Assembly (NCBI GenBank): GCA_024709145.1
Contig: JANJXG010000083.1
Location: 1 to 41,919, forward strand
From: Bacteroidales bacterium
GTDB taxonomy: Bacteria > Bacteroidota > Bacteroidia > Bacteroidales > F082
Length of the DNA: 41,919 nt
Direction of reading: 5' to 3'
Shown: positions 1 to 9,200 of the stretch, piece after piece
Layout of the letters: the number at the start of each line of letters is the position of its first letter
Numbering within the stretch: position 1 is the stretch's first letter
Program-made: the position numbers and the translations under genes
Notes under the pieces: generated by a model
Told to the model about the DNA's origin: nothing
The model's input: the letters and a program-made list of their open reading frames with translations, nothing else
Database searches by the model: none

Positions 1-419
1 AACCTTGCCTCGGACATACCTGAAGAAACAGTAGTATCAATTACTTTTTCAAGCAATTCATGAGCAGTATCTTTTAATCCTTTTTTATTAAGTATCTTAG
101 CTAAAACATGCACCCTACGCATTATGATCGAATTGTTAACCAAGAAAGTCTGTGCGATTAATTTGTCTGCTTGGTTAAAAATAAATTCTGCTCTCGTGAG
201 ACTATCTTGCTTGATGTACTGATCTGCAATCGAGAGTTGCACCCAAATCAAACTATCGATTGTGTTGGTGATCTTCAATGCCTTTTGATAGTAGAACCGG
301 GCACTATCGGGCTCATCAGCCAGCTCATACCACTTAGCTTTACTGAGAAGTTTACCATAATCATTACCTTCTCCTGCCTGAATGGAAAAGCCTGCCAGCC
401 AGACAAAACCTATCAGCAT
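1..419 (-). CDS. Secreted helical-repeat (TPR-like) protein, N-terminal part, cut by window edge
   Basis: Minus-strand reading frame, open to the window start, so the C-terminus is missing. About 139 residues are visible. The ATG at 419 gives a hydrophobic signal peptide (MLIGFVWLAGFSIQAGEG) followed by charged helical sequence with TPR-like spacing (AKWYELADEPDSARFYYQKA, then a second helix pair around SLTRAEFIFNQADKLI). An in-frame GTG at 455 would add 12 residues including an Arg, giving a more typical positively charged signal-peptide N-region, so the true start may be 455. In Bacteroidota, secreted TPR segments like this often precede a membrane helix and a regulatory or kinase domain, but that part is outside the window, so no function is assigned. 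Confidence 0.6.
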   Translation of the reverse strand, partial: MLIGFVWLAGFSIQAGEGNDYGKLLSKAKWYELADEPDSARFYYQKALKITNTIDSLIWVQLSIADQYIKQDSLTRAEFIFNQADKLIAQTFLVNNSIIMRRVHVLAKILNKKGLKDTAHELLEKVIDTTVSSGMSEAR

Positions 420-532
420 AAGATTAAGTAAGGAAGATGTCCTTATTGTAAACACAGCCCTGTATTTAGAGTGACGAAGATAGATAAAAACAGGTCATAC
501 AATCCCTGATTGGGAAATTATTTCCAAAAGAA

Positions 533-560
533 AAGGGCTGTCTCACCTGAGAAAGCCCTT
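533..560 (-). terminator. Hairpin terminator after the 627-1841 gene
   Basis: The inverted repeat AAGGGCT (533-539) / AGCCCTT (554-560) has an inner TCTC/GAGA stem and an ACCT loop. On the minus strand it is followed by a T-rich run (TTCTTTT). It lies about 65 nt past the stop codon at 627 and before the next minus-strand gene, as expected for an intrinsic terminator. Confidence 0.65.
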
Positions 561-626
561 CATTAATCAAACAGTGAGGATAAACCAATACTGTTGCCTG
601 ATCTGCACAAAAAGAATAAATGGGTA

Positions 627-1841
627 CTATTTCTTAATCAGCATCTGCTTGTGAAGAAGTTGATGATTTAAAGGGTCAACGATCAGCAAATGATATGTTC
701 CGGAAGCTAGTGATTCAATCGGCAGAACAGACTGACTCCAGCCTTGTGGCAGAAATGCCCGATGATTCATCATTAATCTTCCGCTTTGGTCAAACACATG
801 CATCTCAACAGAACTGCCGGTTACATTGTAAAAACCAATGGTTGCCTGATTAATCACCGGATTTGGAAAAACAAAGGCTTGAGAGTTGCTGTTTTCGGAT
901 CCTTTTAAAACCGGGATACCATAAGCTCCTTCATTGTTAACCCTGCCTTGCTCGTCCAGAATATGACTACCTTCAGAAAGCACAAAAGCTGGCGAGTTGA
1001 GTTCTGGCTGTCGGATAATCCTTACCTCGATTTCAACCAAAACTTCATCAAAGGCAGTGCTTTTTACCTGATCAAAAAGCATTGAGCTTAGCCTGATTTG
1101 GTTGTTAGTAACACTGTAGGTCAAATCAGGATTGACACTTCTTACCTTCATTACTTCCAACATCGAGTTGTCGTAATCCAACACAAGACCAAAACCTTTA
1201 ATAGCATCCAGACCGGTCAATTTTACAGGCAATTGAATCACCTGTCCTTCAGTAACGGATACTGACTCCAGCAAATTGATTACCGGTTCAAGGTTTTCTT
1301 CTCTGCCTGCAGGAACAAAAACACCTTCAACATCACCAACTTTTGTACCTCCTATCGGATTGCCACCTTCTTTCAGGCCCGTGGTGACTGTTAAATCTGT
1401 GAAAATCCATTCGCCTGCAGGAAGGGGCTGATTGTAGACGAAATAATTGGTAAGGATAAACTGCACATCAGCCATATTAACCACCCCGGTAGCATCAACA
1501 TCAGCTGCTTCTTCCTCAATGGGTTCAAATTGCAAAAATCCCAAATTTCGAAGCCAAATCAAAAATGCTTGACGCAACCCGATATCTGCTCCCTCAAGAT
1601 CAGTGGTGGCTTTGCAGGTATAGGTGCCATCAGGGATGTTTTCAAACTCAAAAATTCCCTCCTCATCAGTCACATCCACTGCCATCAGATTATTCTGTTG
1701 ATTATAAAGTCCAACAAATACACCTTCTATGGGATATTCCGGATTGAAATGATACAGCACTACTCCCTGAATCTGATTTTGGGCTAAGGAAACCAGTGAA
1801 AATAAAAATGCTGCAAAAGTTAAAATGACTTGCTTGTTCAT
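627..1841 (-). CDS. T9SS-exported modular protein with Cna-B-like, dockerin-like and cohesin-like domains
   Basis: 404 residues. Signal peptide at 1-20 (ends SLAQ). Residues about 22-85 form a Cna-B/carboxypeptidase-regulatory-like beta sandwich (typical stretch EEGIFEFENIPDGTYTCKAT). Residues about 86-140 look like a degenerate dockerin type I pair, with a calcium-loop-like DVDATGVVNMADV and hydrophobic helices. Residues about 185-305 resemble a cohesin fold (GQVIQLPVKL, FGLVLDYDNSMLEVMKV). Residues about 325-404 are a T9SS type A sorting domain (starts FVFPNPVINQATIGF, ends in KK). The family knowledge implies export across the outer membrane and removal of the C-terminal domain. A structural or adhesive surface role is inference; no catalytic motif was seen. 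It is transcribed alone. Confidence 0.8.
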   Translation of the reverse strand: MNKQVILTFAAFLFSLVSLAQNQIQGVVLYHFNPEYPIEGVFVGLYNQQNNLMAVDVTDEEGIFEFENIPDGTYTCKATTDLEGADIGLRQAFLIWLRNLGFLQFEPIEEEAADVDATGVVNMADVQFILTNYFVYNQPLPAGEWIFTDLTVTTGLKEGGNPIGGTKVGDVEGVFVPAGREENLEPVINLLESVSVTEGQVIQLPVKLTGLDAIKGFGLVLDYDNSMLEVMKVRSVNPDLTYSVTNNQIRLSSMLFDQVKSTAFDEVLVEIEVRIIRQPELNSPAFVLSEGSHILDEQGRVNNEGAYGIPVLKGSENSNSQAFVFPNPVINQATIGFYNVTGSSVEMHVFDQSGRLMMNHRAFLPQGWSQSVLPIESLASGTYHLLIVDPLNHQLLHKQMLIKK

Positions 1842-2135
1842 AGCTGTAACAATTTTGATTTAATAAAGATCTTCTCTTTTTTCATCCATTAGTTCCAAAA
1901 AAGTCAGAAAACGCATCAAAAAAAAGTAAGAATTTTAAAAAAAAAATTAATTCAATTTTAAAACGTTGATTTTATGATGTTTAAAAAAAGTATCAAAAAA
2001 CAGAATCTTATCAAAACTCGCACAAATCAGTCAATGTAAAGCATACATTCTGTTGAATAATCTTGTTTAAAATTACATTTTTTTGGATTTCTATGTCAAT
2101 CTTCTATTTTTGCTGTACCATTAATCAGCTCGACC
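1842..2135. promoter_or_regulatory. AT-rich divergent intergenic region
   Basis: 294 bp separating two divergent genes. It is very A/T-rich, with several poly-A runs around 1918-1950 and 1980-2000. A consensus promoter is seen only for the rightward gene (2082-2112). No TAnnTTTG box was found for the leftward gene, and no ORF or RNA fold was recognised. Confidence 0.4.
2082..2112 (+). promoter_or_regulatory. Bacteroidota-type promoter of the ATP-grasp/esterase operon
   Basis: A -33 element TTTG (2082-2085) and a -7 element TATTTTTG (2105-2112, matching TAnnTTTG) are separated by 19 bp, which is the known Bacteroidota sigma-ABfr layout. The -7 box ends 24 nt before the ATG at 2136. Confidence 0.7.
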
Positions 2136-3296
2136 ATGAACTACATTCACTTTTCGCCTTATTTTCCTCCAAATTATATTCATTTCAGCAAGGCATTAAA
2201 GGAGGCAGGAGCTACCGTTTTAGGAATCGGTGACAGTCCTTATGAACCTTTGTCGCAAAACCTCAAGGACTCACTGACAGAATATTATAAAGTTGACGAC
2301 CTGCACAATTATGACCAACTATTGCGCGGGCTTGGTTATTTTACGCATAAATACGGGAAAATTGATGGGATTGATTCCCACAACGAATACTGGCTTGAGA
2401 CCGAAGCTCAACTAAGAACCGATTTCAACATTAAAGGCATTAAGAATGAAAACCTTGCAATGATTAAGAAAAAATCGGAAATGAAAAAAGCATTTGTGAG
2501 TGCAGGGCTTGCAGTAGCGCGCGGAAAGGTGCTATTTAATCTGGAAGACGCACGTCAGTTTGCAAAGGAAACAGGTTTCCCGCTTGTAGCCAAACCAGAT
2601 TCGGGTGTTGGGGCTTCAGGCACCTTCAAAATTGAATGTGATGACGACCTTGTTCGCTTTTTTGATCATCTGCCATCCGTAGATTACATTTTCGAAGAGT
2701 TTATCGAAGGTACCATTTACTCTTTTGATGGTTTGGTAGACCAAAATGGCAATCTACTGTATTACAACGCTATGCGCAACGAAAAAGGCGTTATGGAAAC
2801 CGTGAATGACGATACTCACATCTACATAGTTACCTTACGCGACATACCTGGTGATCTGGAAGAAGCAGGCAAAAAGGTGATCGAAGCATTTGGCCTCCGA
2901 GCACGGTTTTTTCATTTCGAATTTTTCCGCCAGGCAGACGGCAAACTCGTTGCGCTGGAAGTCAATATGCGACCACCCGGTGGTTTCACAACCGATATGT
3001 GGAATTTTGCCAGCAATATCGATATCTATAAAGTTTGGGCCGAAATGGTCGTTAACAACCGAACTGATTTGCATTACACGCGACAAAACCATGTGTGTTT
3101 TGTAGGTCGAAAACTAAAAAATTCCTATCGCTATTCAACCGAACAAATCATGGCCCGCTATGCTGACTTTATTCCTTACCACGATAAACTTGACAAAGCC
3201 TTGTCTCGTGCAATGGGTGATTATTGTTACCTCGTGAGAGCGGAAGAAGAGTCAAAAGTAATGGAAATACAACAATTTATTCATCAGTTTCAATAA
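2136..3296 (+). CDS. ATP-grasp family ligase, substrate unknown
   Basis: 386 residues, no signal peptide, so cytoplasmic. ATP-grasp enzymes activate a carboxylate with ATP and join it to an amine or other nucleophile. Seen here: an N-terminal pre-ATP-grasp domain, then a nucleotide-binding core with the Lys of FPLVAKPDSGVGASG (K153), the adenine-contact region IFEEFIEG (about 186-192), and the metal/ATP site FEFF...ALEVNMRPPGG (E262, E275, N277). The closest general resemblance is to the carbamoyl-phosphate synthase large chain/biotin carboxylase type, but the length and C-terminus fit a small-molecule ligase. The stop is 3 nt before the start of the esterase at 3300, so the two are almost certainly co-transcribed and may act on the same metabolite. 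The actual substrate cannot be read from the sequence. Confidence 0.8.
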   Translation: MNYIHFSPYFPPNYIHFSKALKEAGATVLGIGDSPYEPLSQNLKDSLTEYYKVDDLHNYDQLLRGLGYFTHKYGKIDGIDSHNEYWLETEAQLRTDFNIKGIKNENLAMIKKKSEMKKAFVSAGLAVARGKVLFNLEDARQFAKETGFPLVAKPDSGVGASGTFKIECDDDLVRFFDHLPSVDYIFEEFIEGTIYSFDGLVDQNGNLLYYNAMRNEKGVMETVNDDTHIYIVTLRDIPGDLEEAGKKVIEAFGLRARFFHFEFFRQADGKLVALEVNMRPPGGFTTDMWNFASNIDIYKVWAEMVVNNRTDLHYTRQNHVCFVGRKLKNSYRYSTEQIMARYADFIPYHDKLDKALSRAMGDYCYLVRAEEESKVMEIQQFIHQFQ

Positions 3297-3299
3297 ACC

Positions 3300-4037
3300 A
3301 TGCACATCGAACATCATAAATGGTACAGTCCGTCACTTTACAAAGAGATGGAGCTGAAAATCTATGGCCACTACGGCAAACCGATTTTAATTTTCCCCAC
3401 ACAAGGCGGGTCGTTTCACGAGGCTGAAGATTATTATCTGATCGATGCACTTAAACTCTTTATAAACGAAGGCAGAATCAAGGTATTTACGGTTGACAGT
3501 GTTGATCATGATGCCTGGGCAAACGAAGGGGTTGCGGTTCATCACCGGGGTAACCGTCACGAACAATACAACAGTTACATTCTGAATGAGGTTATTCCGC
3601 TCATTCGAAACCACTGTAACAACCCCGATATTCAGGTGGCCGTCACAGGTTGTAGTATGGGAGCTTACCATGCTGCAAATTTTTTCTTTCGCCATCCGTT
3701 TGTTTTCGATACTGTGATTGCCATCAGCGGCATTTATGATTTAAAACTCTTTATCGGGGACTATGTTGATGACTATGTTTACTTCAACTCTCCACTCAGG
3801 TTTGTGCGCGAATTAACAGATGAAAATATTTTAAATAAACTCAGGCAAAACACCCTTGTTTTTGCAGTCGGACGTGGAGCCTGGGAAGAAGAAATGATCG
3901 CCGACACCGAGGAGATGCGACAATTGCTTGCCGGCAAAGATATTCCTGCCTGGATTGATGTTTGGGGCAACGATGTGGATCATGACTGGCCATGGTGGCG
4001 TGTTATGCTACCCTATTTTGTTGAGAAACTCTTTTAG
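3300..4037 (+). CDS. Small alpha/beta-hydrolase esterase paired with the ATP-grasp enzyme
   Basis: 245 residues, cytoplasmic. The nucleophile elbow is GCSMGAYHAANFF with Ser119; His228 in the C-terminal DVDHDWPWW is the likely catalytic His; the acid residue is not certain. The N-terminal stretch (YSPSLYKEMELKIYGHYGKP, ILIFPTQGG) is typical of the putative-esterase family (Esterase D/COG4947-like, from memory). It starts 3 nt after the ATP-grasp stop with no promoter of its own. Hydrolysis of an ester or thioester is expected from the fold; the substrate is unknown. The pairing suggests the esterase processes or recycles the ligase substrate or product, which is inference. Confidence 0.8.
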   Translation: MHIEHHKWYSPSLYKEMELKIYGHYGKPILIFPTQGGSFHEAEDYYLIDALKLFINEGRIKVFTVDSVDHDAWANEGVAVHHRGNRHEQYNSYILNEVIPLIRNHCNNPDIQVAVTGCSMGAYHAANFFFRHPFVFDTVIAISGIYDLKLFIGDYVDDYVYFNSPLRFVRELTDENILNKLRQNTLVFAVGRGAWEEEMIADTEEMRQLLAGKDIPAWIDVWGNDVDHDWPWWRVMLPYFVEKLF

Positions 4038-4067
4038 GCAATCACCAACTACTTATTTTTCAAACGG

Positions 4068-5264
4068 TTAATTCTGCCTTCTCTTTTCTACTTCAGAAAA
4101 AACACGCAGAAAATTTCCACTCCAGAACTTTTGCAGGTCTTGATCGGTATAGCCTCGTCGAATCATTTCAGCAGTAATATTTTCAAGTTGACTTACATCT
4201 CTGCAACCAGAAAGATCTCCACCACCGTCAAAATCGGAACCAAAACCAACATGATCAATGCCTATAAGCCGTACAATATGATCGATATGGTCAACCAAAT
4301 CAGAAACGGAGGCCAGTTTTCCGGGATATTTTTTATCGATCTCACGCCAGGCTGCAGTGGCTTCTTTCATTTGCTGTTCCGATAAATTTTCAAAATGATT
4401 GTATTTGACTCTCAGCAGGTCGCGGGCAGCTTCTTTCTCGGGGTTAGGTTCCTGAGCTTTCACATAGGCGCTCAGAACACAAACCTGCACAACTCCCCCA
4501 TTTTCTTTCAATGCAACCAACATTGAATCCGTCAGATTTCTTGGATTGTTGCATATAGCTCTCGCATTGGAATGTGAGGCAATAACCGGCATATGCGAAA
4601 CGCTCAACACATCAAAAAATGCCTTGTCAGAAATATGACTCACGTCGACCATCATTCCAAGCCGGTTCATTTCACGCACCAGGCTGTCACCAAAATCGCT
4701 CAGCCCGTCATGTTCAGGTTGATCGGTTGACGAGTCACAAATTTCGTTGTTTTTTGAATGACACAAAGTAATGTAACGGGCACCTTTATTGTAGAAATAT
4801 TCAGCAAGTTTTAAATCTGTTCCAATGGGATATCCGTTTTCGATGCCAACGAATATACTTTTCCGGCCAAGAATAAAGTTTCGCCTTGCATCTGCCACAC
4901 TATAGGCCAAAGCTGCCCGATCGGGAAATTTTGCTATAGTGGTGTCAATGACGGTAAAAATACGCTCAGCCCGTTCACGTGCTTTGAGATGTCCCTGGGC
5001 ACTACGATCACCCTGACCCACGAATACAGCAAAGAAAACTGCATCAAGTCCGCCTTCTTCCATACGTCTCAAATCAAGACGACTTCCATCGGTTTCGTAA
5101 TCGTTTCGAGCACCAAAATCAAACGAATCATGACTTAAAATCAAAGGCGTATCCGTGTGGCTGTCTAAGGTTAGAAAAGCTTGATGTCTTTCCTTAATAT
5201 CTTGTGCTGCAATACTTTGAATAATGGTAATAAAAATAAGCAAGCAGAATGAAAATCGTTTCAT
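4068..5264 (-). CDS. Secreted membrane-dipeptidase family (M19) metallopeptidase
   Basis: 398 residues with a signal peptide (cleavage near IAAQ, residue 21). Renal dipeptidase (M19) enzymes are amidohydrolase-fold zinc dipeptidases. All expected metal ligands are present: the HxD pair H36/D38 in DSHTDTP, E142 in VGIENGYP, H210 in VDVSHISD and H231 in IASHSNAR. The FGSDFDGGG motif near the C-terminus is also conserved in the family. It probably works in the periplasm or outside, cutting dipeptides for nutrition. It is transcribed alone, convergent with the ATP-grasp/esterase operon; the two stop codons are 30 bp apart. Confidence 0.9.
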   Translation of the reverse strand: MKRFSFCLLIFITIIQSIAAQDIKERHQAFLTLDSHTDTPLILSHDSFDFGARNDYETDGSRLDLRRMEEGGLDAVFFAVFVGQGDRSAQGHLKARERAERIFTVIDTTIAKFPDRAALAYSVADARRNFILGRKSIFVGIENGYPIGTDLKLAEYFYNKGARYITLCHSKNNEICDSSTDQPEHDGLSDFGDSLVREMNRLGMMVDVSHISDKAFFDVLSVSHMPVIASHSNARAICNNPRNLTDSMLVALKENGGVVQVCVLSAYVKAQEPNPEKEAARDLLRVKYNHFENLSEQQMKEATAAWREIDKKYPGKLASVSDLVDHIDHIVRLIGIDHVGFGSDFDGGGDLSGCRDVSQLENITAEMIRRGYTDQDLQKFWSGNFLRVFSEVEKRRQN

Positions 5265-5283
5265 AATGGTTTTTTTTGATCCG

Positions 5284-5291
5284 CAAAGCTA
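5284..5291 (-). promoter_or_regulatory. -7 promoter box of the M19 dipeptidase gene
   Basis: On the minus strand this reads TAGCTTTG, an exact TAnnTTTG match, 20 nt upstream of the ATG at 5264. No clear TTTG -33 element was found. Confidence 0.55.
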
Positions 5292-5378
5292 ACAAACATC
5301 CTTATTGGCACAGTTATTGAAAAAAAACTTGTTTATTTTGCAACCGAAAGAATTTTACGCTAATAAACCTACAACACT

Positions 5379-6197
5379 ATGAAGAATCCAATCGTTTTTA
5401 CTTTACCCATCCTGATGTTTATACTTCTTTCTTGCCAAACCAGGAAACAGGCCACAACATCAAGTTTTCCCGAAAGTCAAGAGCATAACGAACATCATGC
5501 TGCCAATTCGCTTGACTGGACAGGTACTTACAAAGGAGTTTTACCCTGTGCAGACTGTGAAGGAATAGAAACAGAGATCACTTTGAGATCTGACAGACAA
5601 TTCACCAAAAAAACTAAATATCTTGGAAAAGAAACAAATTCAAATCAGGTTAGCGGTAACTTTAAGTGGAATCAGGCCGGAAACACCATTTTACTTGAAG
5701 GAATTGAACATGCTTCGAATCAATATTTTGTTGGAGAAAACACATTAACTCATCTTGACCTGGAAGGTAACAAAATTACAAGTGATCTTGCTTCACATTA
5801 TGTTCTGCGAAAGATCCTCCCGATGGAAAGTACGACGAAAGAAACCCTAACCGGCGTACAATGGACCCTGATTGAGCTTTTTGGCAAAACTGTTGAACCT
5901 TCTGAACAATTGAGAGTAGTACCTTATTTGGTCTTCGTTTCAGAAAACAATAAAATCTATGGATCAGGTGGTTGCAACCGATACAACGGGACGTTCGATT
6001 TAAAAGATTTTCAACGCATCACACTCACTGGTATGGCAACTACAATGATGGCATGTCCGGATATGGTAATCGAAAGGGAATTTTTTGAAGCTTTGAATAA
6101 TTGTGATAATTTCACACTTGCCGATGGAATACTCTCATTGAACAAAGCACGTATGGCACCTATGGCCCGCTTCAAAGCTGAAACTTTAAAAAATTAA
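5379..6197 (+). CDS. Lipoprotein with NlpE-like N-terminal and META (HslJ-like) C-terminal domains
   Basis: 272 residues. Lipoprotein signal with lipobox ILLSC (Cys19). Residues about 45-145 form an NlpE N-terminal domain (copper-resistance/envelope-stress sensor family) with the characteristic CADCEG motif (C57, C60). Residues about 155-272 form a META domain (SGGCNRYNGTFDL, AMTTMMACPD-type region seen as TTMMACPDM), as in HslJ. It is anchored in the cell envelope. The domain combination occurs in Gram-negative bacteria and suggests a role in envelope stress or heat/metal tolerance, but no specific function is proved. A single-gene unit, convergent with the large papain-like gene. Confidence 0.85.
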   Translation: MKNPIVFTLPILMFILLSCQTRKQATTSSFPESQEHNEHHAANSLDWTGTYKGVLPCADCEGIETEITLRSDRQFTKKTKYLGKETNSNQVSGNFKWNQAGNTILLEGIEHASNQYFVGENTLTHLDLEGNKITSDLASHYVLRKILPMESTTKETLTGVQWTLIELFGKTVEPSEQLRVVPYLVFVSENNKIYGSGGCNRYNGTFDLKDFQRITLTGMATTMMACPDMVIEREFFEALNNCDNFTLADGILSLNKARMAPMARFKAETLKN

Positions 6198-6235
6198 TTT
6201 TTGATTGTGAAAGCTGAAAGACCCATTCAACCGGT

Positions 6236-9200
6236 TCAGTTTTTTACAACTTTAATTCCGAACGAAGATTGCCTTGTGTTTAACCTAAGCAAATAAAGAC
6301 CCTTTGGCAAGTCAGACTGAAAAAATGATGCAGACATTCTGACGTTCCTAACAATTTGATTGGCTGAAGCTTTATCAAAATGCCATTTCTTTAAACATTT
6401 CCCATTCAGGCTAATCAATTCTAATGTGAAATCCTCATCGGGCAATGAGCTCAGCTCGATCATCAGGTCATCGACAAATGGATTTGGGATTGCTTTGATC
6501 GCTATGTTACCATCATGATCAGGATAAGTCTCCATTGAATTGACAATGAGATGCTCCATATTAAAAAATGTAAGTATCTTCTGCATCAACAGTTCACGTT
6601 TGGCAACATCACCGCTTTGGCCGGTATATCCAAATTCGTACAGAGAAGCAATAGTTTTGTAGTTAACCTGAACGTTTGCAATGGCTGTGTAGGCCGTTGT
6701 TCCCAAATCAGAATGCAATACAGGAAATGCCATTGAGGTTCGGGGTACAAGCCTGATAAACATAAATGGTACCGGGCCGGTAAAATCTGACTCAAACCCT
6801 TCAAAAACAGTGTTTGAAACACCTGTTAGAGAGGTGATATTTTGTGGATTTGGCAAATTTTCCTGCAAAGTACTGAAATAAGTTGGGAAAAAGCCTGAAC
6901 CCGTCCAGTTATAAAATGCTTCCCTGTATATATTTCCTCCCTGGTCAAGGTAATCCTTCAGCATTTCCTGCTCGGATGTGGTCAGATAAACGATGTTACC
7001 ATAGGTTCCCTGACAAAGCATCAATGCCCTGTACTTAAATATTGATGCATCAATATTTTCAGTGTAATCATATGTCAATCCAAGACTGTCCAAAGCCATC
7101 ATAATGGCATCGGATGAGTTTCCATCTGTAGTTTTTTTTATGACAAGAACCTGAAACTGACCGATAGTCATTTCAATTTCTTCAAAAATTTCTACACCTT
7201 GACTATCTGTTATTTCCAGTGTGACAATCGCTTTATGATCGATTGGACAAGCAGCATTAACATTGATATCATACACCGCCTGAGCTGATGAATATGGCTC
7301 AATATTGCCAATTTCCAATGCAGAAGCAGGCAAAATACTCAGGTATGGGTCGTTTGTCGTTAGGTGAACACTAACCTGTGAAGCACCCAACGATCCGGAG
7401 TTGGTAATCAGAAAAACGACTTCTGTTTCTTCTCCCGGATCCAGTAAATTATTGTCATTATCATCAACCAGCCAAGAATCAAGTGCAAGATTGCAGCTTT
7501 TGATTTTCAATACCGACTTGCCGATTCGTTGACCTATGGATGAGTTTATTATTATCTCCGGTAGCAATGCATGCCCATCCGGACATGACTGATCAACACT
7601 AAAAGCAAATGCCGATGTCAATAAAACTGAACCGTTAGCAGGCAATATCGAAAGTGTAGCAAGACTATCAAGAAGAATGACCTCAGGATCATGCAATGAA
7701 AACAGAATTTCCAAATTTGATATCTCCTGCTGACTCGAATTTATAATTTGCAAATCAACAGCGACGCTGCTTCCATTAGATGGCGGAAGACCTGAAGCAG
7801 TGTTGTAATTACATTCAAACCGAATATCCTGCGAAAACTGAAATTGTTTCGTATCACTGATCTGCCGGGCATCGGTAACCTGAATAAAAAGGTTCGCGAT
7901 ATTTTCCATTTGACCCGGCAATGCAATTAATACTCCATCGTTACTCAGATCCAGACCTTCAGGTAACAGTTCAGGAATCAGACTGAATGAACGGTTGACA
8001 AAAAAATTCCTGGTATTTGCTGCCTGAAGCAGGGTATAATCCAAATTATTTCCAGCCGACACACCTGCATACCAGAGGATATTTTCATCCATCTGTATAT
8101 CGTTGTAATAAAAATCAATTTTTCCATCCGGATAAAGTGAGAGTGCAAATTCTCCAGAGCCAATTTGATTATCATAATAGAAAAGGTCCTTTTTCCACCT
8201 GAAGGAAGCGTGTGTTTCATCACCTTCAAACCAAATACCATCAGGTTGTTTTGTTCCTTCATAAAACATCACCGGAGCAAACAAAAAAGCAGAAATATGC
8301 TTCATCTCCCGAAATAAATGATAAGAGTCCCTGTTGTACCTCCAAGGAAATATATCCGGCTCAAAAAGCACAAAACCAGCTTCATTCACATACACTGTAT
8401 CAAAGTTTTCTCCAAAAAAAGGAAAACTGAAGCCAAGCGCTTTGGTGGCATATTTATCATACGGGGCTTCCATCAATAACTGCTGCTGATCAATTTGCGG
8501 CATTGGTTTGTCAATCATTTGCTGATGGTAAGGAGATTTCAATTGCCATGAATAGGGCTCTTCGCCACCTTCAGCCTGAAAGGAGAATGATGCATCAAAA
8601 ATTGGAATTTGTTCTGTAAGGATTTCAACAGGCTCAAAATTAGGCGAATGAACTATGCTGAGGCGTGTAATGTCGTTGTTCGTCAAATTAACAGATTGTT
8701 GAGGACACTGAATCTCAAGCAGATCACCAGCTGAATAATCCATCAACGAAAACTGAACAACCTCCCCTTCACCACTGCTCAAAGGGTCATTTTCATGAAT
8801 CTCCAAAAAAAAGGTTGACTGGCTTCCGGGTTCAATATAGCTTAGCAGTGGGCTGATATCCAATCCAAACTCGATGGTTTTATTGGCCTCTACCGTCGTA
8901 CCACCTTGCATAAAATGCTTACCTCCCTGATAATTAAAAACTGGAAAATACATCAGATGCTCCGGATATTGTGCATTGGCTGTTGCGCTGATACCTGCCA
9001 CAACCCTTATCTGTTCGCGTAGATTGTGCTTCAACATTACTTTAATTGCTATTTGCGGCTGGTAGTTTTCAGTAACATCCATTACATGCACCATACTTCC
9101 CCAAATACCTCCATCATATTCATTCAGCGCCATCACACGGTAGAGCATGTGAAAAAATCCATCATCTCCCCAGTCTGAACCATAAGAATTGGCAACTTTA

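Noticed and set aside
171-431. Plus-strand open frame of 86 codons
   Set aside because: It is the shadow of the minus-strand secreted TPR-like gene, has no family pattern and no promoter.
3300-4037. The esterase as the missing MenH
   Set aside because: It is far from the men cluster, paired with an ATP-grasp gene, and lacks recognisable MenH features.
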